Program-made: the position numbers and the translations under genes | In this document: piece by piece, positions 61,400 to 64,000 of the stretch | Numbering within the stretch: the first letter of the stretch is position 1 | Layout of the letters: each line of letters starts with the position of its first letter | Assembly: GCA_963920765.1 (NCBI GenBank) | Contig: OY987243.1 | Span: forward strand, 25,973,419 to 26,037,418 | Direction of reading: 5' to 3' | Length of the DNA stretch: 64,000 nucleotides | Source: Ulota crispa | Taxonomy: Eukaryota; Streptophyta; Bryopsida; Orthotrichales; Orthotrichaceae | Notes under the pieces: generated by a model | Databases searched by the model: none | Seen by the model: only the letters and a program-made list of their open reading frames with translations | Told to the model about the DNA's origin: nothing

Positions 61400-61401
<2 letters not shown>
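61004..61401. mobile_element. TIR MITE inserted in a (TA)n tract
   Basis: The left end GGAATTACTTTAATGACACC and the right end, reading in reverse complement GGAATTACTACAACAACACC, continue as inverted repeats for about 58 bp ('aaattgctaacgagacac', 'gagcatgaaat'). The interior is 398 bp overall with no frame of note. Both flanks are (TA)n runs, so the target was a TA microsatellite. Confidence 0.85.

Positions 61402-61402
<1 letters not shown>

Positions 61403-61432
<30 letters not shown>
61403..61432. repeat. (TA)n microsatellite, right of a MITE
   Basis: About 15 TA units directly after the right end of the element 61004-61401. Confidence 0.95.
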
Positions 61433-61434
<2 letters not shown>

Positions 61435-62143
61435 TCTTTTGTCTATTGTCTTGACAAGACTATGCCCCCCATGCCCCCATGCCCCCCATGACATCATCCT
61501 TCCATGACTCCATCTTCATTTTAGTCAATTTAGATAATTTTTCTTGTTAGTGTCTTTTTCTTATGTCAGCTTGTGTCTTAGTAGAATGAAAGTCATCAAA
61601 CAAAGAATCCTACAATAAATACTTACATTAGTTTACAAAGATAATTTGGAAGTATGTGTGTTGCTTGATTTTGCAACTTTGAGCACAAAATTTCTATCAT
61701 GATCTTTATGTATATCATTATAACTAAAAAGATTATTTGATAATGTTTAGACTCTTTATTAGCACCTTTTTTTTAAATTTTATGTTTGCACTTCTTAAAA
61801 TTTATTTTACAAATTTTGAGCAATGAATGTTTATGAGAGTGGGTACCTATAATTATGATAAAACTTAGGCTAGTGATTTATGAGTCAATTTGTGCTAAAT
61901 CTGCTAATAAGGTATAGTACTTGAAAAAGTCATGAATATTTGATGCAAAAATTTGGTAAGACTTGGGCTAGAAGTTGGATCCAATTAAATGGTGATTCAA
62001 ACTTTGAGTGAAGTTCCACCTTATTTGGCACCAAAATATTCAAATAGTGTTGCCATTTAAACAAAATGCAAGAACCAAGAATTGAGACTTGAGATGTAGT
62101 ACAAAGCATTAATTTCCAACTTTAGGCTTTAAAGCACTACCTG

Positions 62144-62265
62144 TTAATTTGGGGAAAAATGTGATTTTGGGATTTTTGGATTTTATGTCTTTGAAAGGGT
62201 ATTTATTGATACTATTTCAATGACATAAAATTCAAAAGTCCCAAAATGCATTTTTTCCAAATTGA
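62144..62265. repeat. Long imperfect hairpin
   Basis: Arms of about 50 bp ('ttaatttggggaaaaatgtg' ... 'gacataaaattcaaaag' / 'ttttccaaattga') pair across a loop of about 18 nt with several mismatches. It could be a MITE remnant or a precursor of small RNAs. No target duplication was found. Confidence 0.6.
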
Positions 62266-63871
62266 TGAATATTGTGTTATTTACATCAATTATATACTCA
62301 TATTTGAATAGAACATAATGCGTGGGGCATAATCCAAAGTGTTTCTCATACAATTGAGATCCTCAAATTTCTATGCTTCTTACAAAAAAGTTGTTGAAAC
62401 ATCATTTCTAATTTTGTTGTTTGCAAGCACACTTTTAAGCACAATTATGTGACTCTCTTGTTGTTTTTGTGTTTCTCCAAGTCTAATGCAGTATGGAAAT
62501 TTGCCCATACAAACTTGTTTATTATCATTGTCATTGTGCAAATATTAGCACATCCTAATATTAAGAAAAGTCACATCTTCTTCACATTATTCTTGATTGT
62601 CAAAGAATGAGGACTTGGCACTCTCTCCTTGAATTGCAAAGGCCACATTCTTTGAAGATTCGAAGATTGAGAAGTTTTTACTTCACCTCCAAAAGAGAAG
62701 AATGGTCATGAAGAAGTTCTCACACACAAAGTTTTTACCAATATGTGTCTCCTATCATCTCATTCTTCTTGCTTTCACCCTCCTTGCAATTGGAGCAACT
62801 TGCTTTCATACTACATCACCATTTTCAAAGTAGAATCATTCTCCACTCTCCACCCCCACAAAAAAAGAGTCACACCTTCTTCCATATAAAAATGCTTTCA
62901 TTGGTTCCTATTTTATCTCCACAACTTATTATGTTAGGTTTAAACTAGTGACTGAACAAAATACAAAAAGTGGCACCATGATGTCCCATCTTTCATCCTC
63001 CAAAGCACTTTCACGTCATCCAGAAGTGTTGGAGAAGAATGTTGCAACAAAGTAGTAGTATTCATCTACCAGACAAGTTTGGAGCCACCTTAATAACAAG
63101 CCTCAAAACTTGACAATCTTATCTACTAACAAGGCTTTATTGGTTGGTAACTTGGCAAATTCAAGTACTGTACAAACTCTAATTGTGAACATTTCAATGA
63201 ACAAAACTAATATTCAAATAATGACATTTGAGATAATTTTGTTAGGTTGCTAGTCTGAACCTAGCATCAAGCCTAGTTTAGATCTAAAGTGGACGTCCTA
63301 GTGGACTAAACAAATTGTCCATTGTTTTGTCTGCCTTCATTTGGTGGGAAATTGCCTTGTTGTCATTGATTATGTCCATCCGGTGGAAGGTTTCAATGTA
63401 GGGATTGGACATATGGTGGAGATAAGGTGGAAAAGACCAAAATAGCAAAAGAGGGAGTGTTTTGTTCACTTGACAAGATTTGGAGGCACCTTGAGAGGTG
63501 ACCCCAAATCTTGTCCACTACATGTGACTTCTTCAATTCTGGTGGGAATGGGTGATGACACGGCATTAACATCTAGTGGCCTTCTGTACCATTGTGAAAA
63601 CTCCATTGGACAAAACTTGCCAATGGGATGTTCCTAAATTGTGTCCACTTCCGAACCGGAATTGAGCTTGAGGCCCGGTTTAGACCAAGACGTTTGGAGC
63701 CACCGGACAAAAGTGCTTGTCCAGTGCTTCATCCGGTGGAGTTTGGAGGGGAAATTGCAATATCATCATGGATTTGTCTGTCTAGTGAATGCTTTCACAT
63801 TGGGCACCAAATGTTTAGTGGAGAAGTACTTTTATTCCTTCTATTTTTAGTTGACATAATTTTGTCTTTAC
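62266..63871. other. Intergenic DNA with diverged direct repeats
   Basis: Phrases such as 'ccggtggaaggttt', 'ccaccggacaaaagtg' and 'catccggtggagtttgg' recur at about 63370-63480 and 63690-63760, suggesting an old duplicated module. No gene recognised. Confidence 0.4.
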
Positions 63872-64000
63872 CACTACAATGAAACCATGGTTGAATCTAC
63901 AAAAAGTTGACAAAGATTGTGACCTAATCTACAGTATACTGTAGATTAGGTCACAATCTTTGTCAACTTTTTGTAGATTCAACCATGGTTTACTTGTAGA
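63872..64000. mobile_element. Palindromic CACTA MITE, possibly cut by window end
   Basis: CACTACAATGAAACCATGGT at the left and its near-perfect complement at the end give 63-bp arms meeting at 'cagtatactg' (about 63936) with practically no loop. It is a longer relative of the element at 24853-24956. The 3-bp target duplication cannot be tested because the right flank is outside the window. Confidence 0.8.

Overview
This window is nuclear DNA from a land plant. Four large intron-rich genes encode proteins with clear plant orthologues: Mediator subunit MED30, the SET-domain H3K4 methyltransferase ATXR3/SDG2, exocyst subunit SEC10 and a class A1 heat shock factor. All introns use GT-AG borders, and the intergenic DNA is AT-rich and crowded with small transposons. 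Three features lean towards a non-flowering lineage such as a bryophyte or lycophyte: the extra introns of the HSF gene, the divergent N-terminal part of ATXR3, and a Penelope-like retroelement. The species cannot be fixed from the sequence alone.

Layout. 1-116 is the end of a terminal-inverted-repeat (TIR) element, followed at once by MED30 (302-3523, +, three coding exons). 3.5-6.9 kb is intergenic with small TIR elements. ATXR3/SDG2 (20315-6904, -) has 23 coding exons that join in frame to a protein of about 2,740 residues, including a 15-nt microexon. 20.4-30.6 kb holds its leader and promoter, repeated blocks, several MITEs and a decayed Penelope-like element flanked by inverted repeats. 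SEC10 (30746-40088, +) has 25 coding exons joining to 830 residues. 40.1-45.4 kb is repeat-rich intergenic DNA. The HSF gene (49226-45374, -) has four coding exons giving 469 residues. Its leader has three chained upstream ORFs and probably a roughly 3-kb 5'UTR intron containing a minisatellite. 52.8-64 kb is AT-rich DNA with minisatellites, microsatellites and MITEs, ending inside a near-perfect palindrome.

The four genes do not form a cluster or pathway. MED30 links activators such as HSFs to RNA polymerase II, ATXR3 deposits H3K4 trimethylation at active promoters, HSFA1 drives heat-stress transcription and SEC10 tethers secretory vesicles. They are ordinary neighbours. I found no tRNA, rRNA, CRISPR or clearly novel gene system. 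The most unusual items are the Penelope-like element with inverted flanks, the HSF leader, a MITE inserted inside a (TA)n tract, and one MITE family present in the last introns of both ATXR3 and HSF. Exon borders were derived by hand from splice signals, reading frame and recalled family homology; no alignment or transcript data were available.
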